Shown: positions 42,810-52,881 of the stretch, one piece after another | Position numbering within the stretch: the stretch's first letter is position 1 | How the letters are laid out: each line of letters starts with the position of its first letter | NCBI RefSeq assembly: GCF_006715225.1 | Contig: NZ_VFMU01000001.1 | Coordinates: 2,604,001 to 2,668,000 of the forward strand | Direction: 5' to 3' | DNA from: Arthrobacter sp. SLBN-112 | GTDB taxonomy: Bacteria; Actinomycetota; Actinomycetes; Actinomycetales; Micrococcaceae | DNA: 64,000 bases | The notes under the pieces: generated by a model | Databases searched by the model: none | What the model was told of the DNA's origin: nothing | Seen by the model: only the letters and a program-made list of their open reading frames with translations | Program-made: the position numbers and the translations under genes

Positions 42810-44201
42810 ATGGCACACGGCGACGAAGAGTATGCCGCGGCACTGGCGGCCGCAGCCGGGCACTCGCAGGCCTGGCTGGCCACCCTCCCGCACCGCCCGG
42901 TGGGGCCCAGCCTGCACGCCCCCGAACTCGCCAGTGTGTTTGGCGGGCCGCTGCCGCGGAAAGGCATGCCGGCGGCTGATGTGATCGACTTCCTGGCCAC
43001 CGCGGCCGAACCCGGGCTCATGGCCATGCCCTCCGGCCGGTTCTTCGGATGGGTTATTGGCGGCACCCTGCCCGCTGCCCTGGCCTCGGACTGGTTGGTT
43101 AGCGCCTGGGACCAGAACGCAGCCATCCGGTATGCAACCCCGGCCACCGCGGCCATCGAGGAAGCCGCCGGGCAGTGGGTGCTGGAGCTGCTGGGCCTGC
43201 CATCCACTGCCGACGTCGGATTCGTCACCGGCGCGACCATGGCAAATTTCACCGGAATGGCGGCCGCCCGCTGGCGGCTGCTCGCCGACGCCGGCTGGGA
43301 CCTGGACCGGGATGGCCTCTTCGGCGCGCCGCGGATCCGCTGCTTCGTGGGACGGGAACGGCACGACACCGTGGACCTTGGCTTGCGCTATCTGGGCCTG
43401 GGCCAGCCCACGCAGGTGGACGCCGACGGGCAGGGCCGCCTGGTACCCGCCGCACTGGACGCTGCCCTTGCCGCGGGCACCGGCCCCGCCCTGGTATGCC
43501 TCCAGGCTGGGAACCTGCACTCCGGTGCCTTCGATCCCTTTACCGAGGCCATCGCCGTCGCGCGCAAACATGGTGCCTGGGTGCACGTTGACGGTGCCTT
43601 CGGGCTGTGGGCGGCCGCCGCGCCGGAACTGCGGCACCTTGTGCGCGGCTGCGGGGAAGCCGACTCATGGGGCACGGATGCCCACAAGACCCTGAACGTG
43701 CCCTACGACTGCGGCATCGCCGTCGTCAGGGACCCGTCGGCCCTGCGAACGGCGATGGGTCTTCACGCGAGCTACCTGGTCCACGACGCAGAAGGCCCGG
43801 GCGACCCCTTCGAGAAGGTCCCCGAACTCTCGCGGCGGGCGCGGGGAGTTCCGGTCTGGGCCGCCCTGAAAAGCCTGGGCCGGGATGGGGTGGCAGCACA
43901 GGTGGGTGGACTTGCCGCCGCCGCCACCGCAATTGCCGGGGGCATGGCGGGCCTGGACGGTGTGGAGGTGCTCAACGACGTCGTCTACACCCAGGTGTGC
44001 CTGGCCTTCGGCGACGACGACACCACCCGCGCGGTCACCGCCCGGGTCATCGAGGAGGGAAAAGTGTGGATGTCCGGCTCACGTTGGCGGGACCGCGATA
44101 TTCTCCGGGTTTCGGTAAGCAACTGGCAGACATCCGGCGGGGAGGTGGCCGCGGCGGTGGACGCTGTCCGGTCAGCCCTGGCCGCCGTGCGGAGCGCTTA
44201 A
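42810..44201 (+). CDS. PLP-dependent decarboxylase (group II)
   Basis: A 463-residue fold-type I enzyme of the aromatic-L-amino-acid/glutamate decarboxylase family. Visible are FVTGATMANFTGMAAARWRLL (cofactor phosphate loop), HVDGAFGLWAA (Asp that binds the pyridine nitrogen) and WGTDAHKTLNVPYDCG, where Lys forms the Schiff base. The substrate (amino acid) cannot be told; the family includes tyrosine, tryptophan and diaminobutyrate decarboxylases. No transporter or pathway partner is beside it. ATG at 42810; a weak ribosome site. Confidence 0.87.
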   Translation: MAHGDEEYAAALAAAAGHSQAWLATLPHRPVGPSLHAPELASVFGGPLPRKGMPAADVIDFLATAAEPGLMAMPSGRFFGWVIGGTLPAALASDWLVSAWDQNAAIRYATPATAAIEEAAGQWVLELLGLPSTADVGFVTGATMANFTGMAAARWRLLADAGWDLDRDGLFGAPRIRCFVGRERHDTVDLGLRYLGLGQPTQVDADGQGRLVPAALDAALAAGTGPALVCLQAGNLHSGAFDPFTEAIAVARKHGAWVHVDGAFGLWAAAAPELRHLVRGCGEADSWGTDAHKTLNVPYDCGIAVVRDPSALRTAMGLHASYLVHDAEGPGDPFEKVPELSRRARGVPVWAALKSLGRDGVAAQVGGLAAAATAIAGGMAGLDGVEVLNDVVYTQVCLAFGDDDTTRAVTARVIEEGKVWMSGSRWRDRDILRVSVSNWQTSGGEVAAAVDAVRSALAAVRSA

Positions 44202-44232
44202 CTCCTTTTCGCCGGGGTCTAGCCGCCCCTGC

Positions 44233-45315
44233 CTATCCGCCCTGTCCGGGTTCCGGCAGAGCATGGGGATGCGGCAGGTCCGCCATTGTGCCGCCGGCGA
44301 GGGTGCTGGCGACCCAGAGGGACCTGGCCAGGTCGCCGGGGTGGCCATGGGCGGCGTACGTCAGTGCATTCTCCACCTCCCTGGCCACGCCCCATTGCCG
44401 GGCAACCTCAGGGTCCAGCCCGGCGGCAGTACTGAAGTCGTGACAGCGCCTGAGCAGCGCCGGCCCGGCTTGGACCGCCGGCAGCTCCCCAAGGCGGTTC
44501 CACAGCAGCGGCGCAACCGCGAACTCCGGCTCGCCGATCATTGGCTGAGGATCGATCGCTGCGTAAGCAGCCGGTGCCGGCGTGCCGTCCAGCTCGGCTG
44601 TACCGGGGCGGGCCAGGATGTTCAGGAAATGCAGGTCCGTGTGGACCAGGAGGTCGCGGGCGGACCGGCGTCCCACCGCGCCGCGCGTCTGGCAGACCTC
44701 CAGCGCCGCCTCCAACAGCCACCTGGGAAACGGCCGGCCCAGCTGCTCCCAGTCGGCTGGAAGATCATCACTCCACTGTTCGGCCCGGGCCGCGATGTGG
44801 CCGAACTCCCGCCACTCCGGCCGGTGGTCGGGGGCAATGCCCAGTTGCCGCACCAGCCCGCCCCACACCTGCACGGCGTCGTCCAACCCCAGGTCCGCCA
44901 GGGTCCGGCCGGCATCGAGGCGTTCCAGGAGCATGGCACACGACCCGGCATCCGAGGCCAACAGCCCAACAGCGCCGCGGCCATCCCAAAGGGCCAGGGC
45001 ATGCCGCTCCACCTTGGCCTCGTCGTGGGGAAAAGCGATTTTGAGGGCTGCCGGCAACCCGTCCTGCCGCCGCACCGGTACCACCAGGCCGCCATGGCCG
45101 TTCCACGGCATGGTCCCGGGCGCCAGGTCCACCTCGAGGTGCCACTGCGCCAGGCGCTCCTGCAGCAGGCCCGGGAGGCGGGCAAGCCACGCCCTTCCTT
45201 CACTGGTGCGGGCGTAGCGGGCCGAAAGGTCCGGCGGGATGGAGACGGCTGCCACAGAACCACTTACGCCGGGGCCAGGCCCTGCCGGGTCCGGAACTGT
45301 CGAGTCAGGAAGCAT
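44233..45315 (-). CDS. APH(6)-like small-molecule kinase
   Basis: A 360-residue protein of the aminoglycoside/hydroxyurea phosphotransferase family. It has the kinase-like layout: GLPAALKIAFPHDEAKVERHALALW (nucleotide-binding Lys), the catalytic loop LLVHTDLHFLNIL and the metal-binding AAIDPQPMIGEPEFAVAPLLWNR, all in APH(6) spacing. APH(6) enzymes phosphorylate streptomycin. Chromosomal homologues are common in actinobacteria and many have unknown natural substrates, so resistance is not implied. A TTG at 45327 is in frame; the ATG at 45315 avoids overlap with the transporter stop. Confidence 0.85.
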   Translation of the reverse strand: MLPDSTVPDPAGPGPGVSGSVAAVSIPPDLSARYARTSEGRAWLARLPGLLQERLAQWHLEVDLAPGTMPWNGHGGLVVPVRRQDGLPAALKIAFPHDEAKVERHALALWDGRGAVGLLASDAGSCAMLLERLDAGRTLADLGLDDAVQVWGGLVRQLGIAPDHRPEWREFGHIAARAEQWSDDLPADWEQLGRPFPRWLLEAALEVCQTRGAVGRRSARDLLVHTDLHFLNILARPGTAELDGTPAPAAYAAIDPQPMIGEPEFAVAPLLWNRLGELPAVQAGPALLRRCHDFSTAAGLDPEVARQWGVAREVENALTYAAHGHPGDLARSLWVASTLAGGTMADLPHPHALPEPGQGG

Positions 45316-45319
45316 CGGA

Positions 45320-46087
45320 TCAGACAACGCCGGAGGCGCCGAGCAGGTTGCCGATCAGGAAGGTTGCGGCGAGCGCCAGGGCACCGCCAACCACCACGCG
45401 CACGGCCGCCCGGACTTTCGAACCGCCGCCGATCCACGCACCGAGGGCACCCGTCAGGGCCAGGGCCACCAGGACTGAAACGAAGGTCAGCGGAACACGG
45501 ATCTCCGGTGGCGGAAGCAGGATGGCTAGCATGGGCAGGACGGCCCCGATGGTGAACGCGATGGCGGAGGCGAAAGCCGCGTGCCAGGGGCTGACGATGT
45601 CCGCCTCATCAATGTTGAGTTCGGCGGACAGGTGCGCGGCCAGCACATCGTGGGCCGTCAACTCCCGGGCAACCTTGGAGGCTGTTTCAGGGGTGAGGCC
45701 CTTGGCCTGGTAGATCGCCGTCAGTTCTGCCAGTTCCGCTTCCGGTTCTTCCTCGAGTTCGCGCCGTTCCTTCTCGATCAGGGCCCGCTGGCTGTCGCTT
45801 TGGCTGCTGACCGATACATATTCACCCAAGGCCATGGACACCGCACCGCCCACGAGCCCGGCCGCACCCGCCGCCAGGATAGGGCCGGTCTCGGCAGTGG
45901 CCCCGGCCACGCCCACCACAATCGCGGCGACGGAAACGATGCCGTCATTGGCGCCCAGGACGCCGGCACGGAGCCAGTTCAGCCGGTGCGCGATGTCGTT
46001 GCCGTGTGGTTCGGTCTCGAGGTGGCTGTTCAGTCCCTGGTTGGCTGCACTGGCTCCCGGAGCATCGGCCGGATCGTCCGCGTTCAT
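45320..46087 (-). CDS. VIT1/CCC1-family metal transporter
   Basis: A 255-residue membrane protein with HRLNWLRAGVLGANDGIVSVAAIVVGVAGA (first helix with the family's Asp and Gly pattern), GEYVSVSSQSDSQ and a cytoplasmic acidic metal-binding domain (EKERRELEEEPEAELAELTAIYQAKGL) before the last three helices. VIT1/CCC1 proteins move Fe(II) or Mn(II) across membranes, detoxifying the cytosol. The downstream kinase gene starts 4 bases after its stop, so they probably share a transcript. About 5 membrane segments. Confidence 0.93.
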   Translation of the reverse strand: MNADDPADAPGASAANQGLNSHLETEPHGNDIAHRLNWLRAGVLGANDGIVSVAAIVVGVAGATAETGPILAAGAAGLVGGAVSMALGEYVSVSSQSDSQRALIEKERRELEEEPEAELAELTAIYQAKGLTPETASKVARELTAHDVLAAHLSAELNIDEADIVSPWHAAFASAIAFTIGAVLPMLAILLPPPEIRVPLTFVSVLVALALTGALGAWIGGGSKVRAAVRVVVGGALALAATFLIGNLLGASGVV

Positions 46088-46182
46088 CCCCTCAGCAAAC
46101 CATTCCCGCCTGCCCAGTGCCAGCCTCGAGGTGGCCTTACTTGCCGGCGGGGGTTCGGAGGAGAGCCGCTGACCACCAGGGT

Positions 46183-47352
46183 TCAGGGAGCGGCAGGCGA
46201 GTACGGTGCGCCGTCTCGAGTAGGCAGGGCAGCGCCGGCAGGAAGGGGCGGCAGTTGGTCAATATCCAGTCGCAGCCCGGGAACGGGTCCTGGATCTGCG
46301 CCCCACCGCTGGGCCCGGCCCGCGGCGGACTGCAGCGCTGACAATGCCCACCTCCGGTCCTGGCCCTGGGACACCGCCACGACGTCCCCGTAGGCCGCCA
46401 GCGTGGCTGCCTCGAGCTTGCCCAAGCCGGCCGCCGGTGCAGCCAGAAAGCCTGGCTCAAGCACATACCCCGGCTGTTGCGGCAGGGGCGCCCCGCAGGC
46501 GGACCGGAGGCGTTCGGCCGCGGCTGCGGCCTGTTCCTTGTGCCGGAGCAGGAATTCCGACGCCGGGCCCGCCTCCGCGGGCGCCAGGCGGGGGAGTGCC
46601 GCCTGGTAGCCGTAGGCGGCCTGCTGCTCCGCGGTGATGGCAGCGGCCAGTGCCCGGCCCGCACTTGCGGGAGCGTCCGGCCCGGCGGCCTTCGGGGCGG
46701 CAGCCGGCTCCGACAACGACGGGCAGAGGGAAGCAGTTGCTGTAGCCGCGGCAGCCTCTTCCGGGGTTCCTGCCGGTCCCTGCGGTGCCGGTACCCCTGT
46801 TGCAGCGGCAAGACGTCCGGCCGCGAGGAGCTGTGCAGTGCCGGTACCCGCGAGGAGGCGCGCCATGCCGCCGTCGGCCGTCTCCGCGTCCTTGACGCGG
46901 GCGGTGCCACTGTTGGCCAGCGCCTGGACAAGTTCTGCGGCGGATTGGAGGCCGGCAGCAGGAGCACCGGCTGTCGAAAGGCCGGCGCTGGGAAGGCCGC
47001 CGGTGGAAGATGGCGACGCCGACGCCGGGCTGGAGTCCGAAGCGGGGCCGGACAGTGCCCTGGCCTGGATGGTCAGCAAGGTCACAACCGGCTCCACTGC
47101 GGTGGATTCGGCCGGGCCGGCGGAGGCCAGCTCCACCCCGGCAGCGCGCAGGTCCATCGCCTCGCTCAACGCCGCCGCCCGTGCGCGCTCGGAGAACGAA
47201 GGCGGGGCAGGTGCCGGCTTTTCCGCGGGATTCAGGGCGAAACCGAGGCTCAGGACAACCAGAACGGCAAGGCCAAGGACGGCAAAACGGAACGGGCGCA
47301 TGCGCGGGCTGCTGTCCTGGCGGCGGTCTTTCACAACAGACCATGGTGTCAC
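46183..47352 (-). CDS. DUF4439 ferritin-like protein, membrane-anchored
   Basis: A 389-residue protein, divergent from rimP. One N-terminal membrane helix (about 20-42) precedes a Ser/Ala/Pro/Gly-rich region of about 180 residues and a C-terminal DUF4439 domain (about 235-360: AAAITAEQQAAYGYQAALPRLAP, FLLRHKEQAAAAAERLRSACG). DUF4439 has a four-helix ferritin-like fold; the metal-ligand Glu/His residues are not clearly conserved, and its function is unknown. A position next to rimP is usual in actinobacteria. Start uncertain: GTG at 47352 or 47334, or ATG at 47301 just before the helix. Confidence 0.75.
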   Translation of the reverse strand: MTPWSVVKDRRQDSSPRMRPFRFAVLGLAVLVVLSLGFALNPAEKPAPAPPSFSERARAAALSEAMDLRAAGVELASAGPAESTAVEPVVTLLTIQARALSGPASDSSPASASPSSTGGLPSAGLSTAGAPAAGLQSAAELVQALANSGTARVKDAETADGGMARLLAGTGTAQLLAAGRLAAATGVPAPQGPAGTPEEAAAATATASLCPSLSEPAAAPKAAGPDAPASAGRALAAAITAEQQAAYGYQAALPRLAPAEAGPASEFLLRHKEQAAAAAERLRSACGAPLPQQPGYVLEPGFLAAPAAGLGKLEAATLAAYGDVVAVSQGQDRRWALSALQSAAGRAQRWGADPGPVPGLRLDIDQLPPLPAGAALPTRDGAPYSPAAP

Positions 47353-47440
47353 GGTGAAGGGGCACCCGGGTGCACCGTTGGGCCGGTAAAATAGCTACGC
47401 TAGTAAACACCACATCATCTATAGGGAGGCGGCCGGCATC

Positions 47441-48052
47441 GTGAGCAATGCAGAAGCCACGGCTTCACCAGACCATACCGGTACGGGAAGCGGATCCGCG
47501 CCGGCCCACAACCCCGAAGCTGCCCGGCTGCGGGCCCTCCTGGAACCCGCCGTCCAGGCCAACCGCCTGTACCTGGAGGACGTGGCCATTATTCCCGGCT
47601 CGCACCGCGTGGTCCATGTAGTGGTGGACCTCCCGCAGGAGGAAAGCGGCGGGGTCAGCCTGGACGTCATTGCGGACATCTCCAAGGTGCTCTCGGATGT
47701 GCTGGACAACGATCCCAACGACGACGGCCGTCCCTACGACCTCGAAGTGTCTTCACCCGGCGTCGGACGCCCGCTGACGGAACCCCGCCACTGGTACCGC
47801 GCCCGGGGCCGGATGGCCAAGGTGAACGTCATCCAGGGCGAGAACATCACCGGACGCATCCAGTCCGTGGACGATGGGGGAGTCACCCTGGTCCCCGAAG
47901 TCGCCGTCAAGAAGGGCATGAAGCCCCGCCAGGGCGAACCCGTAAAACTTCCTTTCGACAGGATCCGCAACGGAAAAGTCGAGATCGAATTCAGCCACCT
48001 CCCCGAGGATGGTCTGGAACCTGAACACAATGGACCTTCTGAGGAGGCCTGA
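47441..48052 (+). CDS. rimP: Ribosome maturation factor RimP
   Basis: A 203-residue RimP, needed for 30S subunit assembly. N-terminal alpha-beta domain with [33 protein letters not shown] and [28 protein letters not shown], then a C-terminal SH3-like domain ([19 protein letters not shown]). About 25 extra polar residues lead. A promoter-like TAAAAT lies at 47387-47392. GTG start at 47441. The stop overlaps the nusA ATG by one base. This leads the rimP-nusA-ylxR-infB-rbfA operon. Confidence 0.95.
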   Translation: MSNAEATASPDHTGTGSGSAPAHNPEAARLRALLEPAVQANRLYLEDVAIIPGSHRVVHVVVDLPQEESGGVSLDVIADISKVLSDVLDNDPNDDGRPYDLEVSSPGVGRPLTEPRHWYRARGRMAKVNVIQGENITGRIQSVDDGGVTLVPEVAVKKGMKPRQGEPVKLPFDRIRNGKVEIEFSHLPEDGLEPEHNGPSEEA

Positions 48053-49032
48053 TGGATATTGACATGAGCGCACTGAGACTTTTGGAGCGTGAGCGTGAAA
48101 TCCCGCTGGACCTCCTGATCCCCACCATCGAGCAGGCGCTCCTGGTGGCCTACCACAAGTCACCCGGCGCCTTCGAGAAAGCGCGCGCCGAGCTGGACCG
48201 CAAGAGCGGCCACGTCACCATTTGGGCTGTGGAGATTGACGACGACGGTGCACCCATCGGTGAATTCGAGGACACCCCGGAAGGATTCGGCCGGATCGCC
48301 GCCAGCACCGCACGCCAGATCATCCTGCAGCGCCTGCGCGATGTTGAGGACGATAACGTCCTGGGCGAATTCAAGGGCCGCGAAGGCGAGTTGGTGTCCG
48401 GCACCATCCAGCAGGGCAACAACCCGCACATGATCCAGGTCAACCTCGGCTCGCTCGAGGCCCTCCTGCCGCCGCCCGAGCAGGTTCCCGGTGAGAAGTA
48501 CATCCACGGCAACCGGCTGCGCGCCCTGGTCATCGACGTGCACCGAGGTACCAAGGGGCCGTCCGTCACGCTCTCCCGGTCCCATCCCGGCCTGGTCCGC
48601 AAGCTCTTCGAGCTCGAAGTACCCGAGATCGCCGACCACTCGGTGGAAATCGTTGCCCTGGCACGCGAAGCCGGCCACCGCACCAAGATTGCCGTCAAGG
48701 CGAACACTCCGGGGATCAACGCCAAGGGTGCCTGCATCGGTGAGATGGGCTCGCGCGTCCGCGCAGTGATGACCGAGTTGAACGACGAAAAGATCGACAT
48801 CGTCGACTTCAGCGAAAACCCGGCCACCTTCATTGCCAGTGCACTGTCGCCGTCGCGCGTGAATTCGGTCACCATTACGGACGAGGCCACGCGTTCGGCC
48901 CGGGTGGTGGTCCCTGACTACCAGCTGTCCCTGGCCATCGGCAAGGAGGGCCAGAACGCCCGGCTGGCGGCGAAGCTGACCGGCTGGCGGATCGACATCG
49001 TCTCCGACGCCGCGGTGGCCCGCGACAAGTAA
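48052..49032 (+). CDS. nusA: Transcription termination/antitermination factor NusA
   Basis: A 326-residue NusA (shorter actinobacterial form without the C-terminal acidic repeats). Order: N-terminal RNA polymerase-binding domain, S1 domain ([19 protein letters not shown]), KH1 ([20 protein letters not shown]) and KH2 ending [29 protein letters not shown]. It acts on pausing, termination and transcription-translation coupling. Starts at an ATG overlapping the rimP stop. Confidence 0.97.
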   Translation: MDIDMSALRLLEREREIPLDLLIPTIEQALLVAYHKSPGAFEKARAELDRKSGHVTIWAVEIDDDGAPIGEFEDTPEGFGRIAASTARQIILQRLRDVEDDNVLGEFKGREGELVSGTIQQGNNPHMIQVNLGSLEALLPPPEQVPGEKYIHGNRLRALVIDVHRGTKGPSVTLSRSHPGLVRKLFELEVPEIADHSVEIVALAREAGHRTKIAVKANTPGINAKGACIGEMGSRVRAVMTELNDEKIDIVDFSENPATFIASALSPSRVNSVTITDEATRSARVVVPDYQLSLAIGKEGQNARLAAKLTGWRIDIVSDAAVARDK

Positions 49033-49217
49033 GGTCCCGGGAGGGGTGGCTTCCGCAACGCGGCAGCCACCCGGTTTCGGGCAGAACGGCCCAAAGGGGC
49101 TAGAATAGACAAGACCGCGCCTAACGGCCGGTAGCCGTGTGCCTTGGGCGTGCTCGTTTCCGTGACTGCGGAGGCGGTAAACCTGCGGCCAGCAGAATGA
49201 ACGTCAGGACGATAACC

Positions 49218-49559
49218 GTGGCAGAAGTGCTTTCCACCGGAAATCAGCCTGAACGTACCTGCATCGGCTGCCGGAAGAAGGGCCCGCGGTCGCAGTTGCT
49301 CCGGCTCGTCGCCGAAGGCAGCGGGTCAACCGCTGTCCTGGTGGATGAACGACGCCGGATGTCTGGCCGGGGTGCATGGCTGCACCCCAGCGCATCGTGC
49401 CTGGCTCTGGCGGTCAAGCGGCGAGCATTCGGACGTGCCCTTCCGGGCGCAACCGAAACAGCCGCCGTCGAACACCGGATCACGCGAGGCCCGAACGTTT
49501 ACGCCGCCCCGGTGGCTGCAACACCAACCGTCCAACCTGAAAGCGGGTCAGAAATCTGA
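49218..49559 (+). CDS. YlxR-family RNA-binding protein (RnpM)
   Basis: About 113 residues. The YlxR fold reads PERTCIGCRKKGPRSQLLRLV, then DERRRMSGRGAWLHPSASCL and VKRRAFGRAL, with the GRGAWLHP loop and two Cys of the CxGC motif. YlxR is a modulator of RNase P or transcription, found between nusA and infB, as here. The C-terminal 30 residues are extra. Start uncertain: GTG at 49218 (AGGA 49206-49209) or ATG at 49197. Confidence 0.9.
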   Translation: MAEVLSTGNQPERTCIGCRKKGPRSQLLRLVAEGSGSTAVLVDERRRMSGRGAWLHPSASCLALAVKRRAFGRALPGATETAAVEHRITRGPNVYAAPVAATPTVQPESGSEI

Positions 49560-49711
49560 TGGAAACCCGATGAGTTCCCAGCGATGAGTGCGTAACGATG
49601 ACAACTTTGTTGCGCTCTGCAATGGGCCCTTCCGCTGTATTCGCGGCTGGGGTCCGCAGTAAGAAGTAGACGGTTCGTGCCTGGCTCGGTGCGGACCGAG
49701 ACAGGAGAAAT

Positions 49712-52633
49712 GTGGCCAAGGTCCGCGTACATGAGCTCGCCAAAGAGCTCGGTATTACTTCCAAAGATGCAGTGACAAAACTGCAGGAACTGGGCGAATT
49801 TGTTCGCTCCGCCTCTTCCACCATTGAGGCCCCCGTTGTGCGTAAACTGCGCAACGCCTTCCCCGACGCCGCTGCCAAGTCAGCGGCACCGGCCGCAGCG
49901 CCCGCCGCTGCGCCCAAGGCACCTGCTCCCGCAGCAGAATCACGTCCTTCAGCACCGGCTCCCGGCCCTGCTGCGCCCAAGGCTCCGGCCCCCAAGGCGC
50001 AGGCACCGGCTCCCGCCGCACCCGCACAGGCAGAAGCACCGGCCGCGCCGGCTGCCGCGCCTGCCGCCCCTGCGGCTTCGTCCTCGGCTGCGCCCACCTC
50101 GGGTGCTCCGTCCACCGGCGCCAAGCCCGGTGCACGCCCGGCACCCAAGGCCGACACCCCGGCTCCGTCCACCCGTCCGGGTGGATCCGCACCGGGTGCG
50201 TCCGGACCCCGTCCCGGCGGCCCCCGTCCGGGTAACAACCCCTTCGCCACCTCGCAGGGTATGCCCCGCGGCCGCGGCGGAGACGGTGAACGCGCCCCGC
50301 GTCCGGGCAACAACCCCTTTGCCACCTCCCAGGGCATGCCCCGTCCCGGTGGCAGCCGTAACGACGGCGACCGCCCCGGTGGCCCCCGTCCCGCAGCCGG
50401 TGCCGGCGGACCCCGTCCGGGCGGGCCGCGTCCCGCAGCCGGTGCAGGTGGACCCCGTCCCGCGGCTGGTGCAGGCGGACCCCGTCCGGGTGCACCCCGC
50501 CCCGGAGGTCCCCGTCCTACTCCCGGCATGATGCCCAACCGCACTGAACGTCCCGCACCCGCAGGTGCAGGCCGTCCCGGTGGCGGCGGCCGCGGTCCCG
50601 GACGTCCCGGCGGCGCACCCGGAACCGGCGGTCCCGGTGCCGGCGGCGGAGCTCCCGCCGGTGGTGGCTTCGGCAAGGGCGGCCGCGGCCGCGGCGGCAC
50701 CCAGGGTGCCTTCGGCAAGGGCGGCGCAGGCCGTGGCAAACAGCGCAAGTCCAAGCGCGCCAAGCGCCAGGAACTTGAGCAGATGAGTGCCCCGTCGCTG
50801 GGTGGCGTGAGCGTACCCCGCGGCGACGGCAACACCGTCATCCGGCTCCGCCGCGGCTCGTCCATCACGGACTTCGCCGACAAGATCGAGGCAAACCCCG
50901 CCGCACTGGTGACCGTGCTGTTCCACCTTGGTGAAATGGCCACGGCAACGCAGTCGCTGGACGAGGAGACCTTCGCCCTGCTGGGCGAGGAGCTGGGCTA
51001 CAAGCTCCAGGTAGTGTCGCCGGAAGACGAGGAGCGCGAGCTGCTCTCCGGGTTCGACATTGACTTCGATGCCGAGCTGGAAGCCGAAGGCGACGAGCAA
51101 CTCGAGGCACGTCCTCCGGTTGTCACCGTCATGGGCCACGTCGACCACGGTAAGACCCGCCTGCTCGATGCCATCCGCAAGTCCGACGTCATGGCTGGCG
51201 AGCACGGCGGCATCACGCAGCACATCGGTGCCTACCAGGTCACGCACAACCACGAAGGCGACGACCGCAAGATCACCTTCATCGATACCCCGGGCCACGA
51301 GGCGTTCACCGCCATGCGTGCCCGTGGTGCGAAGGTCACCGACATCGCCATCCTGGTGGTCGCAGCGGACGACGGCGTAATGCCGCAGACCGTTGAAGCG
51401 CTCAACCACGCCCAGGCGGCCAACGTGCCGATCGTCGTGGCAGTGAACAAGATCGACAAGGAAGGCGCCAACCCGGAGAAGGTCCGCGGCCAGCTGACCG
51501 AATACGGCCTGGTTCCCGAGGAATACGGTGGCGACACCATGTTCGTGGAGGTCTCTGCCCGCCAGAACCTCAACATCGACGAGCTGCTCGAGGCCGTCCT
51601 GCTCACCGCAGACGCAGCCCTGGACATGCGGGCCAACCCGAACAAGGACGCCCGCGGTATCGCGATCGAAGCCAACCTGGACAAGGGCCGCGGTGCCGTT
51701 GCCACCGTCCTGGTGCAGTCCGGTACGCTGCGCGTCGGCGACACCATCGTGGCAGGCACGGCCCACGGCCGCGTCCGTGCGATGTTCGACGACGACGGCA
51801 GCGCCCTGACCGAGGCCGGCCCGTCCCGCCCCGTCCAGGTGCTGGGTCTGTCCAACGTGCCGCGCGCCGGCGACACCTTCTTCGTAACCGCTGACGAGCG
51901 CACCGCCCGCCAGATCGCCGAGAAGCGCGAAGCCGCCGACCGCAACGCCGCCCTGGCCAAGCGCCGCAAGCGCATCAGCCTGGAAGACTTCGACCAGGCC
52001 GTCGCCGAAGGCAAGATCGACACCCTCAACCTCATCCTCAAGGGTGACGTGTCCGGTGCCGTGGAAGCCCTCGAAGACGCGCTGCTCAAGATCGATGTCG
52101 GGGAAGGCGTGCAGCTGCGCGTCATCCACCGCGGCGTGGGTGCCATCACGCAGAACGACGTCAACCTGGCAACGGTGGACTCCGCCGTCATCATCGGCTT
52201 CAACGTCAAGCCTGCCGAGCGGGTTGCCGAACTGGCAGACCGCGAAGGCGTGGACATGCGCTTCTACTCCGTCATCTACGCAGCAATCGATGACATCGAG
52301 GCAGCGCTCAAGGGCATGCTCAAGCCGGAATACGAAGAAGTCCAGCTCGGCACCGCCGAGGTCCGCGAAGTCTTCCGCTCCTCCAAGTTCGGAAACATCG
52401 CCGGCTCGATCGTCCGCTCCGGCATCATCCGCCGTAACACCAAGGCACGGATCAGCCGCGACGGCAAGGTCATTGGTGACAACCTCACCGTTGAGACGCT
52501 CAAGCGCTTCAAGGACGACGCCACCGAGGTCCGCACGGACTTCGAATGTGGTATCGGTCTTGGCTCGTACAACGACATCACCGAAGGCGACATCATCGAG
52601 ACCTTCGAGATGCGTGAGAAGCCGCGCGTCTAA
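49712..52633 (+). CDS. infB: Translation initiation factor IF-2
   Basis: A 973-residue IF-2. The N-terminal 55 residues ([25 protein letters not shown]) are followed by a very long Pro/Ala/Gly/Arg-rich disordered segment (about 55-365) with a duplicated [12 protein letters not shown] stretch. The GTPase core contains GHVDHGKT (P-loop), DTPGHEAF and NKID; the EF-Tu-like and C-terminal domains follow. It places initiator tRNA on the 30S. GTG start at 49712 with ACAGGAGA. Long antisense frames in the GC-rich segment are artefacts. Confidence 0.97.
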   Translation: MAKVRVHELAKELGITSKDAVTKLQELGEFVRSASSTIEAPVVRKLRNAFPDAAAKSAAPAAAPAAAPKAPAPAAESRPSAPAPGPAAPKAPAPKAQAPAPAAPAQAEAPAAPAAAPAAPAASSSAAPTSGAPSTGAKPGARPAPKADTPAPSTRPGGSAPGASGPRPGGPRPGNNPFATSQGMPRGRGGDGERAPRPGNNPFATSQGMPRPGGSRNDGDRPGGPRPAAGAGGPRPGGPRPAAGAGGPRPAAGAGGPRPGAPRPGGPRPTPGMMPNRTERPAPAGAGRPGGGGRGPGRPGGAPGTGGPGAGGGAPAGGGFGKGGRGRGGTQGAFGKGGAGRGKQRKSKRAKRQELEQMSAPSLGGVSVPRGDGNTVIRLRRGSSITDFADKIEANPAALVTVLFHLGEMATATQSLDEETFALLGEELGYKLQVVSPEDEERELLSGFDIDFDAELEAEGDEQLEARPPVVTVMGHVDHGKTRLLDAIRKSDVMAGEHGGITQHIGAYQVTHNHEGDDRKITFIDTPGHEAFTAMRARGAKVTDIAILVVAADDGVMPQTVEALNHAQAANVPIVVAVNKIDKEGANPEKVRGQLTEYGLVPEEYGGDTMFVEVSARQNLNIDELLEAVLLTADAALDMRANPNKDARGIAIEANLDKGRGAVATVLVQSGTLRVGDTIVAGTAHGRVRAMFDDDGSALTEAGPSRPVQVLGLSNVPRAGDTFFVTADERTARQIAEKREAADRNAALAKRRKRISLEDFDQAVAEGKIDTLNLILKGDVSGAVEALEDALLKIDVGEGVQLRVIHRGVGAITQNDVNLATVDSAVIIGFNVKPAERVAELADREGVDMRFYSVIYAAIDDIEAALKGMLKPEYEEVQLGTAEVREVFRSSKFGNIAGSIVRSGIIRRNTKARISRDGKVIGDNLTVETLKRFKDDATEVRTDFECGIGLGSYNDITEGDIIETFEMREKPRV
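50221..50350 (+). repeat. Duplicated [12 protein letters not shown] segment in infB
   Basis: The block that encodes [15 protein letters not shown] occurs twice (roughly 50227-50271 and 50296-50345), about 75 bases apart, inside the disordered region of IF-2. Adjacent bases form a mosaic of PRPG and GAGGPRP repeats. It is an obvious recombination or slippage target. Confidence 0.7.
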
Positions 52634-52654
52634 ACCTTGATGCTCTACTGGTGC

Positions 52655-52787
52655 GGGGCCGTCGGGATTTTTCCGGCGGCCCCGCCCCTTCGCTGGGTGG
52701 CCAACGTCTTACGACGTCGGCCACCCAGCTTCGGCAGGCCCGATGCCACTCCCAGGCCGCCGGAAAAATCCCGACGGGAGTCCCGTC
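52655..52787 (+). repeat. Nested inverted repeats between infB and rbfA
   Basis: Outer arms GTCGGGATTTTTCCGGCGGCC (52661-52681) and its exact complement at 52755-52775 give a 21-bp perfect stem. Inside is a second stem, GCTGGGTGGCC (52692-52702) with GGCCACCCAGC (52719-52729), around ACGTC/GACGT. The outer arms also pair locally: 52655-52665 with 52673-52683 (one G-T), and 52773-52778 with 52782-52787 (GACGGG/CCCGTC). Long-range and local stems exclude each other. Only 94 bases separate the last arm and rbfA, so a switch-like terminator, attenuator or processing site is likely. Confidence 0.8.
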
Positions 52788-52881
52788 TTACACTCGCCTT
52801 AGGTGGGTGGCAAAAACGTAAACGTACGTATCGGCCCCCTCGGGCCGCCGTCGTGCGTCCCATATTTTTTAGGAGTTGTTC

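Noticed and set aside
44233..45315. Calling the APH(6)-like gene a streptomycin resistance gene
   Set aside because: Only family-level motifs are visible; chromosomal homologues are widespread and resistance cannot be inferred from sequence alone.
49949..52129. Long minus-strand open frame of 726 codons across infB
   Set aside because: It mirrors the GC-rich infB repeat region, gives low-complexity Gly/Ala/Cys runs, has no ribosome site and covers a certain gene on the other strand.
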